The notes: generated by a model from the letters alone, not told the origin. A DNA stretch of 64,000 bases from Paenibacillus rhizovicinus (GCF_010365285.1 NZ_CP048286.1:5816001-5880000); one strand, 5' to 3'; numbered from the stretch's first letter, positions 1 to 9,156 are shown. Numbers and translations: made by a program.

Positions 1-113
1 CGGGCGGCGAAATCCGGCTGTTCCGGAACGGCGACGTAACGGTGCTTCAGCCGGCGACGAAAGCCGAACTGGACGAAGCGTTGGCTGAATATTTCGGCAT
101 CGTGATTTCGTAG
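1..113 (+). CDS. C-terminal end of an unidentified protein (partial)
   Basis: An open frame (codons starting at base 3) runs in from the left edge and ends at the TAG at 111-113, giving the last 36 residues of a protein ending FGIVIS. The segment is too short and featureless to assign to a family. Codon use matches the neighbouring genes, so it is probably the true end of a gene and not a chance frame. The next gene lies on the opposite strand, so the two converge. Confidence 0.45.
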   Translation, partial: GGEIRLFRNGDVTVLQPATKAELDEALAEYFGIVIS

Positions 114-219
114 CCGAAGAAACGGCTCGATCGCAGCTTGGTTCGGCGGGACGGACTTGCGGCTGTCGCCGGTAACCGGTTTAGGAAAGCGCGGGCAGAA
201 GCCTTCAGTCGCAGCGCCG

Positions 220-825
220 TTAAGCTTTCACCTTGCGGCCGTTCAGCATGACGCGGAAGATGAGCGCGACGAGCGCGAGCACGCAGGCGATGAACAGCAG
301 CGTGCGGGCATTGTGATGGACATAGGTTTTGACCGTCTCCCATTCTTCCCCGAGCATGTAGCCGACATAGATGAAGAGCGTGCTCCATACGAGAGCGCCC
401 GCGTAGGCGTACAGCAGAAAAGTCCGAAGCTTGAAACGCGACATGCCTGCCATATAAGCCGTCACGTGGCGAAGGCCCGGAATGAAGAATCCGGCGAACA
501 GCAGCAATTTGCCGTAGCGGTTCATCCAGCCTTGGGCGCGTTCGATCTTGGCAGGCGAGAGACGGACGCGAGGACCGTATTTGAGCAGGAAAGGCAGTCC
601 GAAACGGTTGCCGATCATGTAGCTGGCGGTGATGCCGATGGCTGCGCCGAGGAAAGCGCTGAGGACGACGAGCGGCGCAAGCAGCCTGCCGTCGCCGACG
701 AGATAGCCCGAATACGTCAACAGCGCTTCGTCCGGGACGGGAACGCCGACGATGCCGAGCGACAAGGCAAGCGTCAATCCGAAATATCCGTAGCGCATAA
801 TGAGCAGCTCTAAGAGGTTTTCCAA
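220..825 (-). CDS. DedA family membrane protein (VTT domain)
   Basis: A 201-residue integral membrane protein of the DedA/SNARE-associated family. These proteins act in membrane homeostasis and some are lipid scramblases or undecaprenyl-phosphate translocases. The N-terminal half has the family pattern GIVGVPVPDEALL followed by a glycine-rich hydrophobic segment, then the conserved FIPGLRH-type motif near residue 114 and two hydrophobic C-terminal segments (about 135-155 and 173-194) before a basic tail. Length is usual for the family. It stands alone, with a divergent oxidoreductase gene upstream. The exact substrate cannot be told from sequence. Confidence 0.85.
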   Translation of the reverse strand: MENLLELLIMRYGYFGLTLALSLGIVGVPVPDEALLTYSGYLVGDGRLLAPLVVLSAFLGAAIGITASYMIGNRFGLPFLLKYGPRVRLSPAKIERAQGWMNRYGKLLLFAGFFIPGLRHVTAYMAGMSRFKLRTFLLYAYAGALVWSTLFIYVGYMLGEEWETVKTYVHHNARTLLFIACVLALVALIFRVMLNGRKVKA

Positions 826-968
826 GGCAGTGGCCTACTTTCTGCGATCGTGATCGATAGATACGACATGAATGTTATATGAAAGTGTAGTTGTTTTATA
901 TTTCTTCCCATATCGGAATGGACTATACTAGGAACGAATCCATTTTATCGAAAAAGGTGGCTATCAAA

Positions 969-1955
969 TTGACTCGTAAATTGCGTTGGGGAGTCATCGG
1001 CTGCGCGGGCATCGCCGTTCATTCCGTTATCCCCGGCATCCAACAATCCTCGACAGGAGAAGTGACAGCGATTGCAAGCCGCGGAATCGCCAAGGCCGAG
1101 GAAACGGCAGCCAAGCTTGGTATTCCGAAAGCCTATGGAAGCTATGAAGAAATTTTGGCGGATCAAGAGATTGACGCCATTTATATCCCGCTGCCGAACC
1201 ATCTGCACATGGAGTGGTCGATCCGCGCCATGGAAGCGGGCAAGCATGTGCTTTGCGAGAAGCCGATCGCGCTGAATGCCGAAGAGGCACAGCGGATGGC
1301 GGATGCGGCAGCCAAGAACGGCGTGCACCTGGCCGAAGCGTTCATGTACCGCAACCACCCGCGCTACGACGAGATCAAAGCGATCATCGACTCCGGCGAA
1401 ATCGGGGAGCTGCGCGGCATTCACGGCGCGTTCACGTTCAACAACGCCGGCGATTCCGGCAACGTCCGCTACCGCAAAGAATGGGGCGGTGGCTCCCTCT
1501 ACGACGTCGGCTGCTATCCGATCAGCGCGGCGAGACTGATTCTGGGCACGGAGCCAGAAGCGGCGACCGTGCATGCTCTGATCTCTCCGGAGCATGACAA
1601 TGTCGATATGATGGCGTCCGGTATCCTGGAATTCCCGGGCAGCGTGGCGCTGACCTTCGATTGCGGCATGTGGGCGGACTTCCGCAACACGCTGGAAATT
1701 CTCGGAACGAGCGGACGGATCGAAATTCCGAACGCGTTCGTTAACGACCCTACCTTCTATGTTTACACGAAAGACGGCAAGCGCGAAGCGAAGCAGCCGG
1801 CGCTTAATCAATACTCGCTTCAAGCCGATACGTTCGCGCGCAATGTATGGGGCGAACAAGAAGTCAGATTCACGCCTGCCGATGCGGTAGCGAATATGAA
1901 AGTCATCGACGCCTGCCTGGAATCCGCGTATTCCCGCAAGCGCGTGACATTATAG
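969..1955 (+). CDS. Gfo/Idh/MocA family oxidoreductase
   Basis: A 328-residue NAD(P)-dependent sugar or cyclitol dehydrogenase. The Rossmann fold starts with a GVIGCAGIA nucleotide-binding loop (residues 8-16). The family EKP motif (97-99) carries the usual catalytic lysine, and YDVGCYP lies in the substrate domain. I chose the TTG at 969 as start because an AAGGTGG ribosome site lies just upstream and the preceding 26 codons look non-coding. It is followed 17 bp later by an aldo/keto reductase and then an overlapping esterase, so the three are probably co-transcribed. Closest in style to the dihydrodiol/glucose-fructose dehydrogenase-like branch; the substrate is unknown. Confidence 0.85.
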   Translation: MTRKLRWGVIGCAGIAVHSVIPGIQQSSTGEVTAIASRGIAKAEETAAKLGIPKAYGSYEEILADQEIDAIYIPLPNHLHMEWSIRAMEAGKHVLCEKPIALNAEEAQRMADAAAKNGVHLAEAFMYRNHPRYDEIKAIIDSGEIGELRGIHGAFTFNNAGDSGNVRYRKEWGGGSLYDVGCYPISAARLILGTEPEAATVHALISPEHDNVDMMASGILEFPGSVALTFDCGMWADFRNTLEILGTSGRIEIPNAFVNDPTFYVYTKDGKREAKQPALNQYSLQADTFARNVWGEQEVRFTPADAVANMKVIDACLESAYSRKRVTL

Positions 1956-1972
1956 AAGGGAGAAACATTCTA

Positions 1973-2905
1973 ATGAAACATATCGAACTTCCCGGATTAA
2001 AGCAAGGCGTATCTCAATTGATTATGGGGTCTGATTATTTTTCGCCCGAGGTTTATGAATTGGTCAGCTCGAATTTGGACGCTTTCGTCGCTATTGGCGG
2101 CAACACGATCGACACCGCTTACATTTATTACGGCGGCAAGAGCGAGCAGGCAATCGGCATGTGGATGGAAGAGCGGAAGAACCGCGATTCGATCAATGTC
2201 TGGACGAAGGGCGGCCATCCGCACAACGGCGTGCCGCAAGTGAACAAGCAAGCCATCTATGACGAACTGATGATCAGCCTAGAACGTCTTCGCACGGACT
2301 ACATCGACGTCTATGCACTGCATCGCGACGATGTGAACGTGCCTGTCGGCGAAATCGTGGAAATCTTGAATTCGCATATCGAAGCAGGACGCATTCGCAC
2401 GTTCGGCGGTTCCAACTGGACGACCGCAAGATTGCAGGAAGCGAACGAATACGCGGCGGCGCACGGTTTGCGCGGCTTCGAATTCAGCAGTCCGAACCTC
2501 AGCCTCGCGAAAGCGCAGGAGCCTTATTGGGCAGACTGCATCAGCGTAGACGACAAGATTCTGGCATGGCATGAGAGCAACGGATTGCCAATCTTCTCCT
2601 GGTCGTCGCAGGCGCGCGGTTTCTTCACGGGCCGCTTCACGCAAGAAGACCGTTCGGACGCCGATCTCGTACGCGTCTTCTACAACGACGACAATTGGGA
2701 GCGTTACCGCCGCGCCGAGGAACTCGGCAAGCAAAAGGGCTTCTCGACGATTCAGATCGCGCTCGCTTACGTGCTGAATCAATCTTTCCCTTCGGCGGCC
2801 ATCATCGGTGCCCGCAATGAAGCGGAGATGAAGTCTTGCCTGGAAGCAACAAGCATTTCATTATCGCCGGAGGAAATCAAATGGCTGGATCTGAGAACGC
2901 GTTAA
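1973..2905 (+). CDS. aldo/keto reductase
   Basis: A 310-residue NADPH-type aldo/keto reductase. The catalytic tetrad is visible as D47, Y52, K79 and H117 (DTAYIYYG, WTKGG and YALHRDD). The C-terminal third has the cofactor-binding pattern IIGARNEAEM. ATG at 1973 follows a GAAGGGAG ribosome site. The gene overlaps the start of the next one by 25 bp, which supports translational coupling. Together with the upstream Gfo/Idh/MocA gene it suggests oxidation and reduction of a sugar derivative. The substrate cannot be specified. Confidence 0.88.
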   Translation: MKHIELPGLKQGVSQLIMGSDYFSPEVYELVSSNLDAFVAIGGNTIDTAYIYYGGKSEQAIGMWMEERKNRDSINVWTKGGHPHNGVPQVNKQAIYDELMISLERLRTDYIDVYALHRDDVNVPVGEIVEILNSHIEAGRIRTFGGSNWTTARLQEANEYAAAHGLRGFEFSSPNLSLAKAQEPYWADCISVDDKILAWHESNGLPIFSWSSQARGFFTGRFTQEDRSDADLVRVFYNDDNWERYRRAEELGKQKGFSTIQIALAYVLNQSFPSAAIIGARNEAEMKSCLEATSISLSPEEIKWLDLRTR

Positions 2906-3684
2906 TCGAGCTTTGGCCGGAAGGCGCCCCTTATGCAGCGGGGACGACGGATGAAGACAGACCGGCGCTGACGACGTATCTGGTCGAAGGCAGCCAGGGC
3001 GCCGTCATCGTTTGCCCCGGCGGCGGCTACGGCATGCGGGCGGACCATGAAGGCCATCCGATCGCGCTATGGCTGAACAGCATCGGTATCTCGGCTTTCG
3101 TGCTGCGTTACCGCGTGGAGCCGTATTCGCATCCGAGCCCGCTGCTAGATGCGCAGCGAGCGATTCGTTACGTGCGTCTGCATGCGGCCGAATGGGGAAT
3201 CGACGAGCAGAAAATCGGCATTCTCGGCTTCTCCGCTGGCGGCCACTTGGCTTCGACGGCAGGAACGCAGTACGATGCCGGAAATCCCGAGGCGGAGGAT
3301 CCGGTCGAGCGGATGTCAAGCCGTCCGAATGCGCTTATGCTCTGTTATGCCGTCATTACGATGGGGTCCCCGTTCACGCACGAGGGCTCGCGCCAGAATC
3401 TGCTCGGCAAGAATCCGGAAGCGGCGATGATCGAACGCATGAGCAGCGAGCTGCAGGTCACTTCGGATACGCCGCCGACGTTCTTGTGGCATACCGCGGA
3501 CGATGGAGCGGTTCCGGTGGAGAACGCCTTGCAGTTCGCAATGGCTTTGCGCCGCTCGGGCGTGCCGTTCGATCTGCATGTGTACGAGAAAGGGCGGCAC
3601 GGTTTGGGACTCGCCGAGGAAGATCCGCATGTCGCGACATGGTCGACGGTGTGCGGGTTATGGTTGAAGCGCTACGCGTTCTAG
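2881..3684 (+). CDS. alpha/beta hydrolase, acetylxylan-esterase-like (BD-FAE type)
   Basis: A 267-residue serine esterase. The oxyanion region is VIVCPGGGYGM (residues 43-52) and the nucleophile elbow is GFSAGGH with S118. An aspartate in HTADDGAVP and the histidine in GRHGLGL complete a plausible triad. The family removes acetyl or other acyl groups from carbohydrates. The ATG at 2881 lies inside the end of the aldo/keto reductase gene and has GGAGGA six bases upstream, so this start is preferred over an in-frame ATG 45 bp earlier. No signal peptide, so it is cytoplasmic and probably works on imported sugar esters. Confidence 0.82.
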   Translation: MAGSENALIELWPEGAPYAAGTTDEDRPALTTYLVEGSQGAVIVCPGGGYGMRADHEGHPIALWLNSIGISAFVLRYRVEPYSHPSPLLDAQRAIRYVRLHAAEWGIDEQKIGILGFSAGGHLASTAGTQYDAGNPEAEDPVERMSSRPNALMLCYAVITMGSPFTHEGSRQNLLGKNPEAAMIERMSSELQVTSDTPPTFLWHTADDGAVPVENALQFAMALRRSGVPFDLHVYEKGRHGLGLAEEDPHVATWSTVCGLWLKRYAF

Positions 3685-3795
3685 CAGTCGCGTAAGCGTA
3701 AGCAGCAGTCAAGTTTAGTACGCGGAGAAGCGGACGACGGGCAAATATGCGCCAACGCCGTTCCGTTTGCCGCTTGCGGTTCGCAAGCGAGCGAT

Positions 3796-3830
3796 AAGGA
3801 TCCTTCCTGCCTGTGGCGGGAAGGATCTTT
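3796..3830 (+). terminator. probable intrinsic terminator
   Basis: A 14-bp stem (two G-U pairs) with a TGT loop, built on GATCCTTCC/GGAAGGATC, followed by only three T residues. It sits about 110 bp after the esterase and before the next gene's promoter region, so it most likely ends the 969-3684 operon. Confidence 0.5.
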
Positions 3831-3972
3831 GCATGTCTGCCGCTATTGGCGTACGGCAGTGTCTTCCCGGCCACTATCGAAATACGGGCTGTTCCATACT
3901 CCGGGACAATAGTGGTATGATAGATTTGCTATCCCTATTATCGTTCAACCATAAAGGAGAGACGACATCCGC

Positions 3973-4965
3973 ATGAGCAGCAAGCAAGCTTATCAAGATA
4001 CGTATCAAGGCGAACCGGCGGTATGGCTGAAGTTCGGCCGTTATGAAGCCGTCCTGCTTCCCGAGGTCGGAGGCAATCTGATTGCTTTCCGCGATGTTGA
4101 GAGCGGTTACGCCTTCCTGCATGAACCGACGCAAGAAGAGATGGAATCATTCAAAGCAAGACCGTTCATTCACGGCATTCCCGTGCTGTTCCCGCCGAAC
4201 CGTTTCGAAGACGGCAAGTTCCCGTGGAACGGCCGCACGCTGGAGTTCCCGGTCAACGAGCCGGCGACGGGCAACCATCTGCACGGTTTCGTTCACAGCG
4301 AGGCGTGGGCGGTAGAAGATTTCGGCACGACGGCAACCGAGAGCTATGTCGTCGCGGCACTGAAAGTAGACGAGCAGAGCGCGGCGTACAAGTACTTGCC
4401 GTTCCGTTTCACGCTGCGGCTTCGTTATGCGATCAGCGATCTAGGGCTGGAGCAGCAATTCATGGTCATCAACGAAGGCGATGAGACGCTGCCTTGCCTC
4501 TTCGCATTCCATACGTCGGTCAATGCGCCGTTCGTGCCCGGCAATTCCGCGCAGGACTACCGCCTGAAGCTGACGATCGGCGAGCGCTGGCATTTGAACG
4601 AGCGCATGCTGCCGACGGGCGAGTTCCAGCCGCTGACGGCAAACGAGGAATTGTTGAAAGGCGAAGGCGTGTACCCGTTCTTCGAATCGCTCGACAATCA
4701 CTATACCGTGGAGCCGCAGAACGGCCGCAACCGGATGGAGCTGACGGATACGAAAGCCGGATTGACGCTCGTATACGACGCCGGTACGTCCTATAAGCAG
4801 TGGATGATCTGGAACAACGGCGCTACGGAAGGGTTCTTCTGTCCGGAGCCGCAAGTGAGCTTAGTCAACGCGCCGAATACGAGCCTGCCGGCAGACGAGA
4901 TCGGCTTGTTCAGCCTCGCGCCCGGAGAAGTGTGGCAAGAGCGCGCACGAATCTACGTGAAGTAA
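3973..4965 (+). CDS. aldose 1-epimerase family protein
   Basis: A 330-residue galactose-mutarotase-like protein of the GalM/YeaD superfamily. The all-beta fold carries the expected active-site histidines (HGFVHSEAW and FAFHTSVN) and a late glutamate (CPEPQVSLVNAP) acting as the general base. It interconverts anomers of a sugar or sugar phosphate in the cytoplasm. ATG at 3973 follows AAAGGAGAG. It is a single-gene unit between two hairpins, next to other sugar-modifying enzymes. The exact sugar is not predictable. Confidence 0.85.
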   Translation: MSSKQAYQDTYQGEPAVWLKFGRYEAVLLPEVGGNLIAFRDVESGYAFLHEPTQEEMESFKARPFIHGIPVLFPPNRFEDGKFPWNGRTLEFPVNEPATGNHLHGFVHSEAWAVEDFGTTATESYVVAALKVDEQSAAYKYLPFRFTLRLRYAISDLGLEQQFMVINEGDETLPCLFAFHTSVNAPFVPGNSAQDYRLKLTIGERWHLNERMLPTGEFQPLTANEELLKGEGVYPFFESLDNHYTVEPQNGRNRMELTDTKAGLTLVYDAGTSYKQWMIWNNGATEGFFCPEPQVSLVNAPNTSLPADEIGLFSLAPGEVWQERARIYVK

Positions 4966-5019
4966 CAAGTAAAAAGTATAAGCCGATTATCAAGCGCATA
5001 AGCGATAAAGAACATATCG

Positions 5020-5082
5020 AATAGCCCGCAGCTTCGAAACAGGCCCTTGTTGCAAGGGATCTTTTCGAAGTCGCGGGCTATT
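5020..5082. terminator. bidirectional terminator between convergent genes
   Basis: A long inverted repeat (AATAGCCCGC ... GCGGGCTATT) with an inner TTCGAA arm and a small CCCTTG hairpin at the tip. It lies between the epimerase gene (+) and the Nudix gene (-), whose ends face each other, so it probably terminates both. Confidence 0.7.
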
Positions 5083-5098
5083 GTCGTCCGGAAGAGAT

Positions 5099-5635
5099 TT
5101 ACGGAGCTTGTTCGGAGTCGGAGAACGCCAGCCATTTGGCGGCTTCTTCGAGAATAAGCTTGTCCCGCAGCAGCATGAACCCTGTCGAATAGTCCGTGCA
5201 GCTTGCAAGTCCGGTATTCATGACGTCCAGCGCCTGCTCGATGGTCATCCATTGCGCCGTCATGCCAAGCCGCTTCTCGTTCGCGGTCAGCTGCGTCTCG
5301 TACGCTTGGCTGGCGCGCGCGATGAAACAATAAGACAGCTGCAAGTAATGATTCCGCTTCTTGTGTTCCTCGATATACCCAAGCGGCTCCAAAATTTCGG
5401 CGTCATACCCTGTTTCTTCCCGGATTTCACGCAAGAACGCTACCTCCGGCGTCTCTTTGGCTTCCACGCCGCCGCCCGGAAGCTTGTAGAGCGACGATTT
5501 GGCCATGTACATCATGGCCACGTTGGCTTCCTCATCCAACAGGACCCCGCGGGAAGCGTAGCGGTTAACGGAAGGCAGCAGGTCCGGCTCCCCTCCCAGA
5601 ATGTCCCGATCCGTAATTCTATTCAGCAGTTGCAT
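5099..5635 (-). CDS. Nudix hydrolase
   Basis: A 178-residue Nudix pyrophosphohydrolase. The Nudix box is complete: GGGVEAKE, seven residues, then REIREETGY, matching GX5EX7REUXEEXGU with all metal-binding glutamates. The family cleaves nucleoside diphosphates linked to another moiety. The downstream LEPLGYIEEHKKRN segment is typical of mutator-like sub-groups. The start at 5635 is chosen because AGGGGG precedes it closely; a frame 36 bp longer has no such site. It stands alone between the terminator and an AraC gene in the same direction. Confidence 0.85.
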   Translation of the reverse strand: MQLLNRITDRDILGGEPDLLPSVNRYASRGVLLDEEANVAMMYMAKSSLYKLPGGGVEAKETPEVAFLREIREETGYDAEILEPLGYIEEHKKRNHYLQLSYCFIARASQAYETQLTANEKRLGMTAQWMTIEQALDVMNTGLASCTDYSTGFMLLRDKLILEEAAKWLAFSDSEQAP

Positions 5636-5760
5636 GGGATCCCCCCTGAAAAGTAGACTTCTTGAGCTCAAGGAGTCTGTCCGATGATCGTAGTAGAAGG
5701 TATTAATATAGAGTTATTATACCGTGGCTTGGGACAAAAGTAACTCTTTCGTGCGGACGC

Positions 5761-6642
5761 TTAGCTCAGATTTCTTTCTTCCGGGAGAGGAGGAGCCGGC
5801 CCTTTGCGGATCGCCGAAGGCGCTTTGCTGCGAACTTTCTTGAACACGCGGCCGAAATACGTCATGTTGGAGAATCCGACAAGGCTCGCGATCTCGGTAA
5901 CGGGATAATCGGTATCGAGCAGCAGGCGTTCCGCTTCCTGGACGCGCAGCATATGCATGTATTCGATCAACGTTTTTCCGGTGACGCTTTTGAAGATTTT
6001 GCAGAAATGGTTAGGGCTTAAGTTGACCATCCGGGCGGCTTCGCCGACGCTGATCGTCTCCTGGTACCGCTCGCGCAGCGTCTGAAGCAGGTTTGTGAAG
6101 TCGTACGGCTTCTGCACGCGGGTCGGCGACTGGGAAGTGCTCTGCTGCGCGTATCGGAAGTAGAGGCCGAAGATTCGCAGCAGCTCGGCCTTCACGAGCA
6201 GCTCGTAGCCGGACTGTTTGTTGGTGAATTCGATGAGCAGCCGCGAGAACGAGGCATTCATTTCTTCGATATACGGGGCATCCGTCCGCATCCAGCTCGG
6301 CCATTTCAGATGTTGGTTCAAGTAGGGGACGAAGTAGTGATGCTCGGTAATGTCGAGGCCGCTTCCGCGTACGAGCGCTTCGTTGAAGACGATGCAGACG
6401 AGCTCCGTGTCGGGCGTGAGCTGGACTGCGCTGTGCAGCTGCTTTGAATTGACGAAGGCGAGCTCGCCTTTGCCGAGCTGCTCGAAGGAGCCGTCCACCT
6501 GGATTCGCGCCTGCCCCTTGCGCACGTAAACCCATTCGATATGATCATGCCAGTGCGTGGAAATGCCTTTGACGATGAAGACGTTGATGGGAAAGGTGCG
6601 ATCGGGAATGGGCGTGTTTTCTTTGAGCGGACTGACTGTCAT
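5761..6642 (-). CDS. AraC family transcriptional regulator with cupin sensor
   Basis: A 293-residue regulator. The N-terminal cupin half has the STHWHDHIEWVYV pattern that binds a small sugar-like effector. The C-terminal third is an AraC/XylS double helix-turn-helix (SPNHFCKIFKSVTGK and FSNMTYFGRVFKK). ATG at 6642 follows GAGGAGGT; the longer frame upstream encodes a leader with no homology. It is divergent from the isomerase/oxidoreductase pair starting at 6838 and is the obvious candidate to control it from the shared 195-bp intergenic region. Confidence 0.88.
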   Translation of the reverse strand: MTVSPLKENTPIPDRTFPINVFIVKGISTHWHDHIEWVYVRKGQARIQVDGSFEQLGKGELAFVNSKQLHSAVQLTPDTELVCIVFNEALVRGSGLDITEHHYFVPYLNQHLKWPSWMRTDAPYIEEMNASFSRLLIEFTNKQSGYELLVKAELLRIFGLYFRYAQQSTSQSPTRVQKPYDFTNLLQTLRERYQETISVGEAARMVNLSPNHFCKIFKSVTGKTLIEYMHMLRVQEAERLLLDTDYPVTEIASLVGFSNMTYFGRVFKKVRSKAPSAIRKGPAPPLPEERNLS

Positions 6643-6837
6643 CGGGCGTACCTCCTCGGCGCAAGCATACGATTTTACGATCAAGATCACGAGTAATAGC
6701 GTTGTTACCGTTTTAATTGAATGAAGAAACGTAAGATTGTACGAATATATCACAATTTCGATGCTAGTCTCAACGTGAATCTTTCAGTACGATTAATGCA
6801 GTTCCATATTGCGCTGAAAGGTGATGAATTTGCAATC
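6643..6837. promoter_or_regulatory. divergent control region between AraC gene and isomerase operon
   Basis: A 195-bp AT-rich spacer between two divergent genes. It must hold both start sites and probably the AraC operators, but I could not pick out a convincing -35/-10 pair or repeat. Only the ribosome sites at its two ends (GAGGAGGT on the minus strand, AAAGGTGAT on the plus strand) are clear. Confidence 0.4.
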
Positions 6838-7728
6838 ATGAAAAACATTCGTATCGGTACGCTCGTTGGCGGCGGCACGGCAGATAAAGTCATTCCTCAA
6901 CTCATTCCGCACGGCTTCGAGTCGTTCGCATTAACGTTCTGGCAGTCGACCGGGGGAGCGGACCTCTATGAGCTGGCCAAGCGGGTCAGGGATCAAATCG
7001 AGGGACACGACATCGCCATATCGGCGATCGGCGTATTCGGCAACCCGCTTACGGGGGCAGGCGATAATGCGGATACATTGGCGAGCTGGGAGCGTTTGAT
7101 CGACGCGGCGGAAGCATTCGGCACGAATCTCGTCAACGGGTTCACGGGCCGCATGCCGGGAAGCATCGACGAGTCCATGACGCGTTATGCGGAAGTGTTC
7201 GGCGAGCTCGCCAAACGCGCGGAAGCGCGCGGCGTGCGCCTCGCGTTCGAGAACTGCGACATGGGCGGCACGTGGAAAGGCGGAGAGTGGAACATCGCGC
7301 ATAATCCGACGGCGTGGGAAATGATGTTCAATGCGCTGCCTGCCGACAACATCGGACTGCAATGGGAGCCATGCCATCAGATGGTAAGCCTGATAGATCC
7401 GATCCCGCAGCTTCGCAAGTGGGCATCGACAGGGAAGATTTTCAACGTGCATGGCAAGGACGCCACGATTGCTTGGGATGTCGTGAAGGAATACGGCATT
7501 CATGGGCCGCGCGAATTCGTCTGGCACCGCACGCCTGGCTTCGGGGACACGAATTGGACGGACATCATCTCGATTCTTCGGCAAGCGGGCTATACGGGCA
7601 GCATCGATATCGAAGGCTGGCATGATCCGGTGTACAAGGACGAGTTGGAGATGACGGGGCAAGTGCATGGCCTGAATTATTTGAAACGCTGCCGCGGCGG
7701 CGATTTCGTGCCGAATCCGATTGTTTAA
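6838..7728 (+). CDS. sugar phosphate isomerase/epimerase (xylose-isomerase-like TIM barrel)
   Basis: A 296-residue TIM-barrel protein of the IolE/IolI/xylose-isomerase-like family, which uses a divalent metal to isomerise, epimerise or dehydrate sugars and inosose. Likely metal ligands are the glutamate in FENCDMG, residues in QWEPCHQ, the histidine of NVHGKDAT and the late glutamate in DIEGWHDP. ATG at 6838 follows AAAGGTGAT; the upstream in-frame extension runs through the intergenic control region and is unlikely to be coding. It is followed 53 bp later by a Gfo/Idh/MocA dehydrogenase, a common inositol or sugar-acid pairing. Confidence 0.85.
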   Translation: MKNIRIGTLVGGGTADKVIPQLIPHGFESFALTFWQSTGGADLYELAKRVRDQIEGHDIAISAIGVFGNPLTGAGDNADTLASWERLIDAAEAFGTNLVNGFTGRMPGSIDESMTRYAEVFGELAKRAEARGVRLAFENCDMGGTWKGGEWNIAHNPTAWEMMFNALPADNIGLQWEPCHQMVSLIDPIPQLRKWASTGKIFNVHGKDATIAWDVVKEYGIHGPREFVWHRTPGFGDTNWTDIISILRQAGYTGSIDIEGWHDPVYKDELEMTGQVHGLNYLKRCRGGDFVPNPIV

Positions 7729-7781
7729 TCGCTGCGATGCACCATCTATTATTGTCTTACGAAAAGGAGCTTGAATAAGCC

Positions 7782-8795
7782 ATGACCCATAAAATCATCG
7801 TTGCCGGCTGCGGCGGCATGTCCAACACTTGGCTGGATTACGCGATCCAGCGGGAGAACGCCGAAATCGTCGGCTTGGTCGATATTTTCGAAGAAAGCGC
7901 GAAAGCGATGGCAGCGAAAAAAGGACTGAACGTTCCGACGTTCACGGACCTTGGCGCGGCTCTTGCGGCGACAGGCGCGAATCTCGTGTTCGACGTGACC
8001 ATTCCGGCAAGCCACAAGACAATCGCCATCACGGCGATGCAGGCGGGCTGCAACGTATTCGGCGAGAAGCCGATGGCGGAGTCGTTCGCGGACGCGAAAG
8101 AGATCGTCGAAGTCAGCCAAGCGACGGGCAAACGGTACTCCGTCATGCAGAACCGCCGTTATAACAAGCAAATTCGTTCATACCGCGACATGGTCGGCTC
8201 CGGTTCCATCGGAACCATCGGTTCGATCCACGCGGACTTCTTCCTTGGCGCGCATTTCGGCGGCTTCCGCGATGCCATGGACAACCCGTTGATCATCGAT
8301 ATGGCCATTCATACGTTCGACCAGGCGCGTTTCATTACGGGCGCGGATCCCGTATCCGTGTACTGTCATGAATTCAACCCTCCGGGATCGTGGTATGCGG
8401 GCAACGCGTCGGCAATCTGCATTTACGAAATGAGCGACGGCTCCGTCTTCACCTACCGCGGATCGTGGTGCGCGGACGGCTTGAATACGTCGTGGGAATC
8501 GGACTGGCGCGTCACGGGCAGCAAAGGCGGCGCGCGCTGGGACGGCGCGACGATGCCGTACGGCGAAATCGTCAATCCGGAGAAGGCCGAGGGCTTCATC
8601 CGCGAGATGCTTCGCATCGAAGGCCAAGAGGTCTATGACGGCCAAGAAGGTCACTGGGGCTGTCTGGACGAAATGTTCGCGGCGCTCGAAGCGGGCCGGC
8701 CGGCCGAGACCGACTGCCTGGATAACATCAAGAGCGTAGCGATGGTGTTCGGCGCCGTCGAGAGCGCGCGCACCGGGCAGAAGGTTATGCTGTAG
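7782..8795 (+). CDS. Gfo/Idh/MocA family oxidoreductase
   Basis: A 337-residue NAD(P)-dependent dehydrogenase with the nucleotide loop VAGCGGMS at the N terminus, the EKPMAES motif with its catalytic lysine, and MAIHTFDQAR with the usual histidine in the substrate domain. ATG at 7782 has AAAAGGAG upstream. It forms a two-gene unit with the preceding isomerase and ends at a strong terminator. It is only distantly related to the other family member at 969-1955, so the two probably handle different substrates. Confidence 0.86.
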   Translation: MTHKIIVAGCGGMSNTWLDYAIQRENAEIVGLVDIFEESAKAMAAKKGLNVPTFTDLGAALAATGANLVFDVTIPASHKTIAITAMQAGCNVFGEKPMAESFADAKEIVEVSQATGKRYSVMQNRRYNKQIRSYRDMVGSGSIGTIGSIHADFFLGAHFGGFRDAMDNPLIIDMAIHTFDQARFITGADPVSVYCHEFNPPGSWYAGNASAICIYEMSDGSVFTYRGSWCADGLNTSWESDWRVTGSKGGARWDGATMPYGEIVNPEKAEGFIREMLRIEGQEVYDGQEGHWGCLDEMFAALEAGRPAETDCLDNIKSVAMVFGAVESARTGQKVML

Positions 8796-8837
8796 CCCGC
8801 TTGGCGCTGAGGCTGGGCGAGGTAAAGCGGTAAAGGA

Positions 8838-8870
8838 GAAGAGCTTGCCCCTTTGGGGGCAGGCTCTTCG
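8838..8870 (+). terminator. intrinsic terminator
   Basis: A GC-rich hairpin (GAAGAGCTTGCCCC ... GGGGGCAGGCTCTTC) about 40 bp after the oxidoreductase gene, followed by a T-rich stretch. It ends the 6838-8795 operon. Confidence 0.75.
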
Positions 8871-8884
8871 TATTATTAGGCCAA

Positions 8885-9016
8885 TCAGAATATACCGGCA
8901 CGGGCTTTCGTTTTATGAAAACTCCGATTAAACCGTTTCGTGAGGATTTCTTTCAGTTCTTGCTTAACCAGCTCCGACGAAACGCTCCCTTTCGTTTCCG
9001 GAATGGAAACCCTCAT
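8885..9016 (-). other. possible 43-residue ORF or gene relic
   Basis: A short minus-strand frame beginning MRVSIPETKG and ending KARAGIF, with a charged, helix-like composition (SELVKQELKEIL). It has no ribosome site in front of its ATG and no recognised family. It lies in a 648-bp gap (8796-9443) otherwise holding only a terminator and the control elements of the next operon. It could be a decayed gene; evidence is weak. Confidence 0.2.
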
Positions 9017-9141
9017 TTTGATTTGTTTTAGGCCCAATTAGGCCTGTTCCGAGTATACTTCCACCGACCATGGTTATCGTTGCTCCTAAGCAGATAATGG
9101 AAGCATCCCCCTATAGAAGAAATAAGATGCAATCGAGGATT

Positions 9142-9156
9142 TTGCGTAAACGTTAT
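9142..9156. promoter_or_regulatory. distal LacI-family operator-like site
   Basis: TTGCGTAAACGTTAT, an imperfect palindrome around the central CG that is typical of LacI/GalR-family operators. Exactly the same 15 bases recur at 9399-9413, 257 bp downstream. Two identical operators at this distance fit DNA looping by a LacI-type tetramer, or two dimers, encoded by the next gene. Confidence 0.5.
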
